From Candidatus Sodaliphilus limicaballi (lineage in GTDB: Bacteria; Bacteroidota; Bacteroidia; Bacteroidales; Muribaculaceae): a stretch of DNA of 12,752 nt. The notes beneath the pieces are model-generated. The model did not search any database and had not been told where the DNA came from. It saw nothing but the letters and a program-made list of their open reading frames with translations. Positions within the stretch are counted from its first letter, which is position 1, and every line of letters starts with the position of its first letter. The stretch lies in the NCBI GenBank assembly GCA_018065815.1, contig JAGHSP010000290.1, positions 1 to 12,752 on the forward strand. The letters are read 5' to 3'. This document shows, piece after piece, positions 5,212 to 12,752 of the stretch. The position numbers and the translations under genes were made by a program.

Positions 5212-8200
5212 ATGAGAAAATTGAAACAACTTCGTCTATTGGTGTTATTGCTCATTGCGAGCATGGCATTCACTGGACATGCCGACCCCAAGCGCGAATT
5301 CCGCTCGGGTTGGTTCACTTGCGTGAGCAACATGGACTGGCCCACCACCAAGGGCACCAGTGCCACCGCAATCGCAGCACAAAAGGCCGAGATGATCGCC
5401 ATCCTCGACGCGATGCAGGAGGCTCACCTCAACTCGGCTAGTTTCCATGCTCTTCCCATGAGCGACGCGTTCTACCCGTCAAAGTACCTGCCGTGGTCGC
5501 AGTGGCTCACCGGCACACGTGGCACCGCACCGAGCGACCCCACATGGAACCCGTTGCAGTTCTTCATCGATGAGTGCCACAAGCGCGGCATGCAGGCACT
5601 GGCTTGGCTCAACCCCTACCGCTACAGCGGCAACGCAAGCGCTACCTACGTGTGGCACACCACCAACGCTGGCTGGAACAATTCGCTCGACAGGGAGATG
5701 CAGCAGCACATCATCAACCATAATTACTACTACACCCTCAACCCCGGTGACCCCTGGTCGCTGCAACACCTCAAGAACGTCGTCACCGAGCTTGCCGGAT
5801 ATCATGACCTGGACGGTATCATCTTTGACGACTACTTCTATCCCAACCTCATTCCTGAGAACAACACTGCCACCGACTGGAGCACCTACCAGAGCTACAA
5901 GAACAAAGGCGGCACCCTCTCGATAGGCGACTGGCGCCGCAGCAATGTGAACACCATGGTGAAAGAGCTGTACAGCACCATCAAGTCCATTGACCCCAAC
6001 ATGACCTTCGGCATCTCGCCCGCAGGTATCGCCGGCAGCGCTGCCACATCGGGTAACAAGTACACCAGCTATGGCATCAGCGCCAACCCCTGTAACAATG
6101 ACTGGCAGTACAACCAAATCTACAGCGACCCCCTGGCGTGGCTCAAGGACCGCTCTATCGACTACATCTCGCCGCAGCTCTACTGGGCAACAACCCACAG
6201 CACCAATGCTTACGGCACCCAGATAGACTGGTGGAGCAACGTGGCAAACATCTTCGGCCGCCACTGCTATGCAAGCCACTACATTGCCAGCGGTGAGTCA
6301 CAGGCCTCCACCAGCAACATCATCAAGTGGGAAAACCCCAGCACGTTCTCCGAGCTCAAGAGCGAGGTGGACTTCAACCGTACCAAGACCCGCAACAATG
6401 CTCCCGGCAGCATCCTGTTCTCAATAAAGTGGCTGCAGACCAAGACCGACATGCGCAACTACATCGAGAACAACGTCTTCACCCGTCCGTCGCTGCGCCC
6501 CGTGATGAGCTGGATGCCCAAGGGCAACTACAGCGCTCCACAGAACCTTTCGCTCGAAGGTTCCACACTCACATGGGACGAGGTGACCAGCGACCGCGGA
6601 CATCAATATGCCGTGTATGCCATCCCTAACAACGTGATGCCTGCCAAGAGCAAGGGCAGTGACGGCATCAAGGGCGACTACCTCATCGCCACTCCTTACA
6701 GCAACAGCGTGGAGATTCCCAACCAGTACCGCAACGGCTACTGGTATGCTGTGACCGCAGTTGACGCTGCCGGCAACGAGTATGCGGCCACCACGCTCAA
6801 CGAGCCCGACCCCAACGTCGTCCCCGACATCGTCCCCACACTTGCCAGCATCGAGTCGCTTGACAAATGGAGCGAGGTGTGGCGCAACAACAGCTACAAC
6901 AGCAATGCCCGCAACCTGTGCTACGGCGACGGCAAGGTATTCGTAGCAACTACCGACGGCAACATCCATGTGCTCGACGCCAAGACCGGCACGCTCATCA
7001 AGGACCTCAACATGAGCGGTGTGAGCGGCGGCACATACAAAGTGTGCGGCGTGCAGAATCGCAATGGAAAGATTTATGCTGCCAACCTTCATGCACCCAC
7101 AAGTGGCGCTGTGACCATCAAGGTTTACTCTTGGAACAGCATCGATGCAGCGCCCACTACCGTGCTCAACACCACCACAAGCGAAATTGCACGCGTCGGT
7201 GACCACTTCGGCATGAGCGACAACTACTTCTACTTTGTACGCGACAACAAGGCAATTCGTTACCGCATCGGAACAACCACGATGGAGAAAACTACGCTCC
7301 CCATCACCCTGAGCACTACGCCTCACATCGACCCTGTCGATGATAACTATTTCTGGGTTAACTCAATAAACACTAATCCCATCAAGTACAGATGGGTAAC
7401 TAACGGCACTGCCACACAGGCCGAGACCACCGGTACCATACTTGGCAACACCAATGGTACGGCTTTCGCCCCCTTCACAATGAGCAACGGTAATGAGTAT
7501 GGATTTGTCGTTGACTACCTCGACACGTGGAAAAAGGGATGTGCTAACCTCATCCGCAAGCAGAACGGCTCATGGAACACCGGTGCCAATGTGCACTTGC
7601 CTCAGGGCGGACTGGGTGATGCTGCCAACAACTCATCTTGCGGATCAAGTGTTGCTGTGAACCTCAACAACGCCGCAGGAGTCACCATGGGTGTAGACAT
7701 GTGGGTGCTCGTCACCAGCCAGGGCATAGCCCACTACACCGCAGGCGCTGAGGATACCTATGCTAACGACGCTATAGACCGCTACTACCGCATTCCCGGT
7801 TCAGGCCCCTACGCAGGCCGCAAACTCATGGAGCTCACTAAGCCTCTGGCATCAGGCACTTATGCCATTAAGAGCGCAGGCAACCAGGCCTATCGACTGG
7901 ACGTGAACGGTGGATCTTCTGACAACCTTACAAATGTGCAGGTGTGGAGAAACTCTACCCAGACGTTTGAAATCATCCACGTGAGCGACGGATACTATCG
8001 CATCAAGCCCAGTTACTGCAACAAGTGCCTGGACATCAACACTGGTTCGACAGTGGGCGATGGCTCGAATATTCACATATATGACTATTCAACAGGCGAT
8101 GCTCTGAAGGATCAGATATGGAAAATGGTGAAAAACAGCGACGGAACCTACACCTTCCTGAGCAAATATAGCGATAACCTTGCTCTTGACGTGAGCGGTG

Positions 8201-10104
8201 GCATTACCAGCAGCACAACAGCCGATGGCATCAACGTGCAGTTATGGACCAAGAATACCTCAAATGCACAGAGGTGGGTACTTGAACCTGTATCTGACAG
8301 CTATACACTTCCTGAATATGCTGTCCCCGACGAGTACTTTGCTAAGTTCCTCATTGAGAAAGGCTATGCACGCATCTATAACGAGAACACCCACCAGATT
8401 ACCGGCACAGCAACCCTGGGTGCAAACTTTGACACCAATGCCAAGGCAGGCACCGGCGAGCATGTGGTAATCCTGCCCGAGACCATCGCAGCACTCACCG
8501 AGCTGAACGGCCTGGGAGAGTATGGCAAGGAAACACCCAATGTTGCGGTTGGCACTAAAACTTACACGCAATTTACGGGCGTGAACAACCTCAGAGGCAT
8601 TGAGTATTTCACCGAGCTCAAGAAACTGGACATGTGCCGTGCCAAGTATGGCGTAAACAGCGGGACCTATGGCGGACTGTTCACCCTCACTGACGACGGA
8701 GAGATCAACCTGAAGTACAACACCAAACTCGAATACATTGACCTTGACTTTGCCAATATCATCGACTTCGACCAGACAGGCATCAAGAACCTCAAGAACC
8801 TCAAGTACTTGAACCTTAACAACAACGCAAAGATTAAGTCTATGGACATACGCCAGCTGGAAAGCCTGGAACAGCTCAACACCGAGCACTGCTATGAGCT
8901 GACGCAGATCAACGCCAGCCACAACGAGAACATGAAGGTGCTCAGTATCTTTGACACCATGATAGGGTATGACAGCAACTACAGCCTGCAGAAACTCGTT
9001 GACAACTTCCCCTACCTAGCGTTCCTCTATGCCCACGCAACCTACAACAGCGAACTCGACATGAGCAAGCACACCAAGCTGCAGTCGCTGTGGGTACACA
9101 ACTCGGCATTTGCCAACCGCCAGAAGGCCAAGGGAAACTGGCTGCACAAACTCGACCTGAGCGGTTGTACCGAACTGCGCGACATCCACGTGCAGAACAT
9201 GCACCTTGCGGCACTTAACATCCCGTCGACCCACCTTGGCGAAAACTTCACCGACGAGTTCAAGAACCTGATAATAGCCCGCGAGCTGGGAGCAAACTCT
9301 ACACCACACGGCTCTACACCTCCCCACTACGTTGATGCAGACAACAACTACCGCCACATCAGTGCCGATCTGGCAAAGTGGTGCAAAGATGATATAAATG
9401 GAAACAAGAAGTACTACTACATGTACTACCTGCGCACTGCTTGGACTGGTCCCGAAAACAAAAGCGACCCTATGCTCAAGGACAAGAAAGGATACTATGA
9501 CATCTACTCCTATGACAGCTACGTGGCCGACGCCGATGTCGGAAACCGCAGCAGCAAAAAACGCGTGCAGCTGGACTACACACTGGACGACGATTTGTTT
9601 TACCCCAGCAAGGTGATGTCGTGCAACACTGCCACATTCACTAATTCCATAGAAAGCATAGGCGTGATGACACATGAAGACTCCGGCACACCGCTGTGCA
9701 TGATTGTTGACGGCGAGTTCATCAACAAAGAAGTGCTGGATGCCGACTTCATCAGCGGCATGTCAGGCAATGTGAATGGTTCGATAATCATCCTCAAAGC
9801 CGGCTGCAGCAACTCATCTACGTTTAGCAATGTTGAAGCCCCACCGGCAATATGCTACAATTACAACATCATCTCTAGCAATGCCCGTGCCGTGAATTCC
9901 AAGACGTTCTTCCTCGACATAGACTATCCGGCTGTCAGCGGCATCGTCACCGGTGTGGACAACCTCGATGCAAGCAAGGAGATAGTCAGCGTGAAATACT
10001 ACGACGTGGCAGGACGCGAGAGCGTGATTCCCTTCCGCGGCATCAACATCGTGCACGTCACCTACACCGACGGCACCACCACAACCGCCAAGGTAATAAA
10101 GTAA
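5212..10104 (+). CDS. Secreted multidomain GHL10-family glycoside hydrolase
   Basis: The 1630-residue product has a signal peptide cut after about Ala24. Residues 27-430 are a GHL10 / DUF187 glycoside-hydrolase-like domain: GWF near 33, DGIIFDDYFYP at 201-211, ISPAG at 268-272 and YISPQLYW at 318-325 are hallmark motifs, and the Asp pair 206-207 is a likely active-site element. A fibronectin-III-like domain follows (about 434-530). Residues 544-870 form a region with propeller-like repeats (GKVFVATTDGNIHVLDAKTG). Residues 880-1028 are a ricin-B-type lectin with QxW-like repeats ending at QRW (1020-1022). A leucine-rich-repeat region spans about 1124-1341. The C-terminal segment ends with YYDVAGRE...GINIVHVTYTDG...KVIK (1596-1630), which resembles a type IX secretion sorting tail. 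Likely a surface or secreted glycan hydrolase; the substrate is unknown. GHL10 proteins are usually only about 400-550 residues, so the long set of accessory domains is notable. Confidence 0.88.
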   Translation: MRKLKQLRLLVLLLIASMAFTGHADPKREFRSGWFTCVSNMDWPTTKGTSATAIAAQKAEMIAILDAMQEAHLNSASFHALPMSDAFYPSKYLPWSQWLTGTRGTAPSDPTWNPLQFFIDECHKRGMQALAWLNPYRYSGNASATYVWHTTNAGWNNSLDREMQQHIINHNYYYTLNPGDPWSLQHLKNVVTELAGYHDLDGIIFDDYFYPNLIPENNTATDWSTYQSYKNKGGTLSIGDWRRSNVNTMVKELYSTIKSIDPNMTFGISPAGIAGSAATSGNKYTSYGISANPCNNDWQYNQIYSDPLAWLKDRSIDYISPQLYWATTHSTNAYGTQIDWWSNVANIFGRHCYASHYIASGESQASTSNIIKWENPSTFSELKSEVDFNRTKTRNNAPGSILFSIKWLQTKTDMRNYIENNVFTRPSLRPVMSWMPKGNYSAPQNLSLEGSTLTWDEVTSDRGHQYAVYAIPNNVMPAKSKGSDGIKGDYLIATPYSNSVEIPNQYRNGYWYAVTAVDAAGNEYAATTLNEPDPNVVPDIVPTLASIESLDKWSEVWRNNSYNSNARNLCYGDGKVFVATTDGNIHVLDAKTGTLIKDLNMSGVSGGTYKVCGVQNRNGKIYAANLHAPTSGAVTIKVYSWNSIDAAPTTVLNTTTSEIARVGDHFGMSDNYFYFVRDNKAIRYRIGTTTMEKTTLPITLSTTPHIDPVDDNYFWVNSINTNPIKYRWVTNGTATQAETTGTILGNTNGTAFAPFTMSNGNEYGFVVDYLDTWKKGCANLIRKQNGSWNTGANVHLPQGGLGDAANNSSCGSSVAVNLNNAAGVTMGVDMWVLVTSQGIAHYTAGAEDTYANDAIDRYYRIPGSGPYAGRKLMELTKPLASGTYAIKSAGNQAYRLDVNGGSSDNLTNVQVWRNSTQTFEIIHVSDGYYRIKPSYCNKCLDINTGSTVGDGSNIHIYDYSTGDALKDQIWKMVKNSDGTYTFLSKYSDNLALDVSGGITSSTTADGINVQLWTKNTSNAQRWVLEPVSDSYTLPEYAVPDEYFAKFLIEKGYARIYNENTHQITGTATLGANFDTNAKAGTGEHVVILPETIAALTELNGLGEYGKETPNVAVGTKTYTQFTGVNNLRGIEYFTELKKLDMCRAKYGVNSGTYGGLFTLTDDGEINLKYNTKLEYIDLDFANIIDFDQTGIKNLKNLKYLNLNNNAKIKSMDIRQLESLEQLNTEHCYELTQINASHNENMKVLSIFDTMIGYDSNYSLQKLVDNFPYLAFLYAHATYNSELDMSKHTKLQSLWVHNSAFANRQKAKGNWLHKLDLSGCTELRDIHVQNMHLAALNIPSTHLGENFTDEFKNLIIARELGANSTPHGSTPPHYVDADNNYRHISADLAKWCKDDINGNKKYYYMYYLRTAWTGPENKSDPMLKDKKGYYDIYSYDSYVADADVGNRSSKKRVQLDYTLDDDLFYPSKVMSCNTATFTNSIESIGVMTHEDSGTPLCMIVDGEFINKEVLDADFISGMSGNVNGSIIILKAGCSNSSTFSNVEAPPAICYNYNIISSNARAVNSKTFFLDIDYPAVSGIVTGVDNLDASKEIVSVKYYDVAGRESVIPFRGINIVHVTYTDGTTTTAKVIK

Positions 10105-10121
10105 CGCCACACATCCACCAC

Positions 10122-10160
10122 CAAGAAACCGCCCCGCACACCCCGCCAGGCGGTTTCTTG
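10122..10160 (+). terminator. Terminator of the GHL10 gene
   Basis: CAAGAAACCGCC (10122-10133) and GGCGGTTTCTTG (10149-10160) form a perfect 12-base-pair stem with a 15-base loop, 17 bases after the stop codon. TTATTTTA follows. Strong intrinsic terminator geometry. Confidence 0.8.
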
Positions 10161-10213
10161 TTATTTTAGATTATTACCACATTCCGAGGTATTCATTTAT
10201 ATCTAGATTTCAA

Positions 10214-10241
10214 GGGTAACTATTGTTTTTACCCATTTTTT
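10214..10241 (+). terminator. Second terminator-like hairpin
   Basis: GGGTAA (10214-10219) pairs with TTACCC (10229-10234) and is followed by A and six T (10236-10241). No gene lies between this and the first terminator, so it may be a backup or the end of a small transcript. Confidence 0.5.
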
Positions 10242-10393
10242 GTAACTTAAAGTTATTGAACCAAATAAATCATTAAAAGGTTGCAAAAATCACGGTTCAA
10301 GTAAAAGGCCAAAGCACTGAAAACATTATGGGCCGACGGTTAGGAGGTGGATTTTCAACTAAATTGAAGAATAACCACAATTTGTAGCAAAAA

Positions 10394-10425
10394 CTTGCGT
10401 ATTATGAAATTTGTTACTACCTTTG
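10394..10425 (+). promoter_or_regulatory. Promoter of the DUF1294 / acetyltransferase / MATE operon
   Basis: A -7 box TACCTTTG (10418-10425), identical to that of the gene at 464, is preceded after 20 bases by CTTG (10394-10397), one base off the TTTG -33 box. The expected transcription start (about 10430-10434) falls at or just before the ATG at 10434. This argues against the upstream in-frame starts at 10395 (TTG) and 10404 (ATG). Confidence 0.6.
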
Positions 10426-10433
10426 ACAACGAA

Positions 10434-10715
10434 ATGATACAGTTATTACTTTGCTACATTGCTTTTATCAATCTGGTGACCTTCGGGGTGTACAGCTTTG
10501 ACAAGTATAAGTCTTGCCATCGCAAGTGGCGCAGAACGCGCACTCCCGAATCTACTTTGCTGCTGCTTGCCGCAATGGGCGGCAGTGTGGGCGCGCTGCT
10601 GGCTATGCTGTGTTTCCGCCACAAGACCCGTCACAAGAAGTTCTACATCGGTGTGCCCGCTATACTGCTGGCGCACGCCGCTATTGCAGTGTGGTACTTG
10701 ACTGACTCTTACTAA
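10434..10715 (+). CDS. DUF1294 family small membrane protein
   Basis: From the ATG at 10434 the product is 93 residues. It has hydrophobic segments at about 2-20, 41-60 and 70-89 and the DUF1294 signature: INLVTFGVYSFDKYK near 12-26, W32-R33 with TPES (37-40), a GGSVGALLAML core (49-59) and FRHKTRHKKF (61-70). Function is unknown; the family is a small inner-membrane protein widespread in bacteria. The reading frame is open upstream to a TTG at 10395 and an ATG at 10404 (103 residues). The shorter start was chosen because family members normally begin just before the first hydrophobic segment and because the promoter overlaps the longer version. It is the first gene of a probable operon, with the next gene 17 bases downstream. 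Confidence 0.8.
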   Translation: MIQLLLCYIAFINLVTFGVYSFDKYKSCHRKWRRTRTPESTLLLLAAMGGSVGALLAMLCFRHKTRHKKFYIGVPAILLAHAAIAVWYLTDSY

Positions 10716-10732
10716 ATCTGACTTTTTACTCC

Positions 10733-11284
10733 ATGACCGAAAAAGAGAAAATGCTTGCCGGCATGATATATGATGCATGCGACGAGCAGCTTTTGCTGGA
10801 ATTGAACGCCACCAAGGACCGCGTGTGGCAGTACAACGCCTTGCGTCCCACCGACTATGCCTCGCGACTGGCTATGATCAAGGAGATTCTGGGCCAGTGC
10901 GACGACGACACGTTCATCAACCAGCCGTTCTATTGCGACTATGGCAAGCACATCAAGGTGGGCAAGCGTTTCTTTGCCAACTTCAATTTCACTGTTCTAG
11001 ACGAAGCCCTGGTGACCATAGGAGACGACTGCTTTGTGGGGCCCAACGTGGGCATCTACACTGCCTGCCACAGCACCGACCCCATGGAGCGCAGGACCCG
11101 TCAGGAGTGGGCTCTGCCTGTGACCATAGGCAACGACGTGTGGATAGGCGGCGGAGTGACTATTCTTGCCGGCGTGACCATAGGCGACAACGTGACCGTG
11201 GGCGCTGGGTCGGTAGTGGTGAAGGACATACCGTCTAACGTGGTGGTTGCCGGCAACCCGGCACGCATCATCAAGAAATTGTGA
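10733..11284 (+). CDS. Maltose/galactoside O-acetyltransferase family enzyme
   Basis: The 183-residue product has the usual length for the Maa/LacA family, which transfers acetyl from acetyl-CoA to a sugar hydroxyl in the cytoplasm. Residues 3-55 form the helical maltose-acetyltransferase N-terminal domain (EKEKMLAGMIYDA...RLAMIKEILG). The rest is a left-handed beta-helix of hexapeptide repeats (VTIGDD, VTIGND, VWIGGG, VTILAG, VTIGDN, VTVGAG). The family motif QPFYCDYG is present, and His113 in YTACHSTDP corresponds to the catalytic histidine. The C-terminus VVAGNPARIIKKL is characteristic. The real acceptor cannot be told from sequence. It is the second gene of the operon; its stop is one base from the MATE start. 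Confidence 0.9.
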   Translation: MTEKEKMLAGMIYDACDEQLLLELNATKDRVWQYNALRPTDYASRLAMIKEILGQCDDDTFINQPFYCDYGKHIKVGKRFFANFNFTVLDEALVTIGDDCFVGPNVGIYTACHSTDPMERRTRQEWALPVTIGNDVWIGGGVTILAGVTIGDNVTVGAGSVVVKDIPSNVVVAGNPARIIKKL

Positions 11285-11285
11285 C

Positions 11286-12614
11286 ATGAGATTTTTTTAC
11301 CCAAAAGAATATAAAGCGCTCTTCAAGCTGGGTCTCCCCATCACCATAGGTCACGTGGGACTCACGTTCCAGAACCTTGCCGACAATGTGATGGTGGGGC
11401 AGCACAGCACTGCCGAGCTGGGGGCTGTGGGGTTTGTCAACAGCATGTTCGTGCTGGCGCTGCTGCTCACCATTGGCTACTCGATAGGGGCCGTGTCGCA
11501 GATAGGCGCGCTGTATTCACAGGGCAACAAACCGCGCATCGTGGATGTGCTCAAGAGCAGCATCGTCACCAACTTCGGGCAAGGGATTATCATCTGCATA
11601 GCCCTGGTGGCGCTATACTTCGCCCTACCCTACATGGGTCAACCCGAGGAACTGCTGCCGCTCATGCGTCCCTACCTGGTGATACAGATCTTGTCGCTGC
11701 CGTTCATGGTGGTGAACAGCGCGTTCAAGCAGTTCACCGATAGCATCAACGACACCGCCGTGGCAATGACAATCACGCTCATAGGCAATGTGTGGAACAT
11801 CGTGGGCAACTGGCTGCTCATCTTCGGGCACTGCGGGTTTCCCGAGATGGGCATCGAGGGAGCTGGATGGGCCACCATGTCGTCGCGCGTGGTGATATTG
11901 CTGCTCACCCTGGCTGTGTTCTTCTTGCGCCCCAAGTACAAGGAATATGTGCAGCTGTGGCGCACCCGCTGCGCCAATGCCAAGGACATGCTGCTGCTCA
12001 ACCGCCTGGGGTGGCCCATCGCCATACAGATGGGGCTTGAGACGGCATCGTTCACCGTGGTTACGATTTTCCTGGGATGGATGGGGACTAACGTGCTGGC
12101 TGCTAACCAAGTGATGATAAGCATGACCAATCTCATCTTCATGTTCTTCATAGGCATATCCAATGCCGTGACCATACGCGTGAGCAATCACAATGGCCTT
12201 CACGACATGCAAGGCGTGCGCCATGCGGCATTTGCCGGGTGGCAGATGATATTTGTGATAAGCGTGGTTTTGAGCACGATAGTCTTCGTCTTGCGAAATG
12301 ACATCTCGCACCTGTTTACCGACAGCGCCGAGGTTGCTGCCATCGTGAGCACTCTTGCCTACCCGCTCGTGCTGTACCAACTGGGCGACGGCATACAATG
12401 CACCTTTGCCAACGCCTTGCGCGGACTGGGCGACGTGACAAAGCTGATGAAGTACTCCTTCATCGCCTACATCGTCATTTCCCTGCCGTTGAGCTACTTA
12501 ATGGGCGTAGTGTTTAACTGGGGCGCGCTGGGTGTGTGGATGGCATTCCCCGTGAGCCTCTCGGTAGCAGCTGTGCTCTACCTGAAACGCTTCCTCAAGG
12601 TATCTCGCCTGTAA
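11286..12614 (+). CDS. MATE family efflux transporter
   Basis: The 442-residue polytopic inner-membrane protein has about 12 predicted transmembrane segments in two related halves, the usual MATE length. MATE proteins export cationic drugs or metabolites using Na+ or H+ gradients. The first helix contains LADNVMVG with Asp33, at the position of a conserved acidic residue in many family members; IEGAGWAT and the loop FLRPKY mark the first half, and LGWPIAIQMGLE starts the second. The ATG at 11286 follows the preceding TGA by one base (TGACATG), implying translational coupling. An earlier in-frame ATG at 11247 lies inside the acetyltransferase gene and would add 13 residues that do not resemble the family, so it was rejected. 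The substrate is unknown. Confidence 0.92.
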   Translation: MRFFYPKEYKALFKLGLPITIGHVGLTFQNLADNVMVGQHSTAELGAVGFVNSMFVLALLLTIGYSIGAVSQIGALYSQGNKPRIVDVLKSSIVTNFGQGIIICIALVALYFALPYMGQPEELLPLMRPYLVIQILSLPFMVVNSAFKQFTDSINDTAVAMTITLIGNVWNIVGNWLLIFGHCGFPEMGIEGAGWATMSSRVVILLLTLAVFFLRPKYKEYVQLWRTRCANAKDMLLLNRLGWPIAIQMGLETASFTVVTIFLGWMGTNVLAANQVMISMTNLIFMFFIGISNAVTIRVSNHNGLHDMQGVRHAAFAGWQMIFVISVVLSTIVFVLRNDISHLFTDSAEVAAIVSTLAYPLVLYQLGDGIQCTFANALRGLGDVTKLMKYSFIAYIVISLPLSYLMGVVFNWGALGVWMAFPVSLSVAAVLYLKRFLKVSRL

Positions 12615-12623
12615 GGGTACCTT

Positions 12624-12649
12624 GGGTAATATCCCCGCGCACGTCTCAC
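12624..12649 (-). repeat. Inverted copy of the GC-rich motif from 50-66
   Basis: GGGTAATATCCCCGCGC (12624-12640) is the reverse complement of 50-66 at 16 of 17 positions. After three mismatching bases, TCTCAC (12644-12649) again matches the complement of GTGAGA (41-46). Confidence 0.55.
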
Positions 12650-12681
12650 GAAAAAAAATCAACAATAATTATATATTTGTA

Positions 12682-12751
12682 GTTAATTTTCAGTGTATTT
12701 CAAGCGCAGTGCCATCACCTTTTCATACAATCTAAGAGAAAAAGGGCGCTT
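12682..12751 (+). repeat. Dispersed foldable repeat, copy 2
   Basis: Bases 12682-12713 match 117-148 at 27 of 32 positions. Here the outer pairing is AAGCGC (12702-12707) with GCGCTT (12746-12751). The inner one is CCTTTT (12718-12723) with AAAAGG (12740-12745), directly stacked on the outer stem on the 3' side. A -7-like TATATTTG lies just upstream at 12672-12679. The element may continue past the window edge. Confidence 0.5.
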
Positions 12752-12752
12752 C

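Larger units (their letters stand above)
12615..12752. other. Non-coding right flank with repeats related to the left edge
   Basis: No gene was seen in these 138 bases. They hold an inverted copy of the GC-rich motif found at 50-66, a TATATTTG box (12672-12679) without a clear -33 partner, and the second copy of the foldable repeat. The MATE gene has no clear terminator here. Confidence 0.6.

Noticed and set aside
1534..10104. Polysaccharide utilisation locus
   Set aside because: Two secreted glycan-related genes are present, but no SusC, SusD, hybrid sensor or ECF sigma/anti-sigma gene lies in the window.
10285..10376. tRNA or tmRNA-like element suggested by GGTTCAA
   Set aside because: The sequence resembles a T-loop, but no matching acceptor stem, anticodon arm or CCA end could be laid out around it.
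11247..11285. Earlier ATG for the MATE gene
   Set aside because: It lies within the acetyltransferase coding sequence and adds 13 polar residues unlike the family; the ATG at 11286 fits the family N-terminus and the coupled start.

Overview
The window looks like chromosomal DNA of a gut Bacteroidota, most likely order Bacteroidales and possibly Muribaculaceae or Prevotella-like. The evidence is the promoter style: four sites match the Bacteroidota -7 consensus TAnnTTTG, three with a -33 TTTG-like box 19-21 bases upstream. Start codons lack Shine-Dalgarno sequences, coding DNA is GC-richer than the AT-rich spacers, and the gene families (Cthe_2159-type beta-helix protein, GHL10 hydrolase with a sorting-like tail) are typical of the group. 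The family placement is inference.

Layout: 1-463 is non-coding and full of repeats and hairpins. It is followed by a small secreted protein of unknown function (464-835, +), a small lipoprotein with Gly-every-fourth-residue repeats (902-1378, -), and a 966-residue secreted beta-helix carbohydrate-binding-type protein (1534-4434, +). A 777-base spacer holds a dense modular repeat cassette with long inverted repeats (about 4463-4938) and then the leader of the next gene. The largest gene (5212-10104, +) encodes a 1630-residue secreted modular protein: GHL10 hydrolase, Fn3-like domain, propeller-like region, ricin-type lectin, leucine-rich repeats and a C-terminal tail resembling a type IX secretion signal. 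After its terminator, a three-gene rightward operon (10434-12614) encodes a small DUF1294 membrane protein, a maltose/galactoside O-acetyltransferase-family enzyme and a MATE exporter. The last 138 bases are non-coding and carry repeats related to those at the left edge.

Functional reading: the two large secreted proteins point to recognition and cleavage of an extracellular or host glycan, but there is no SusC/SusD pair, so this is not a classical polysaccharide utilisation locus. The downstream operon looks like housekeeping or small-molecule modification and export, with no visible functional tie to the glycan genes. No tRNA, rRNA, CRISPR array, transposase or phage gene was seen. The least explained parts are the inverted-repeat cassette between the two large genes and the related repeat pair at the two ends of the window.
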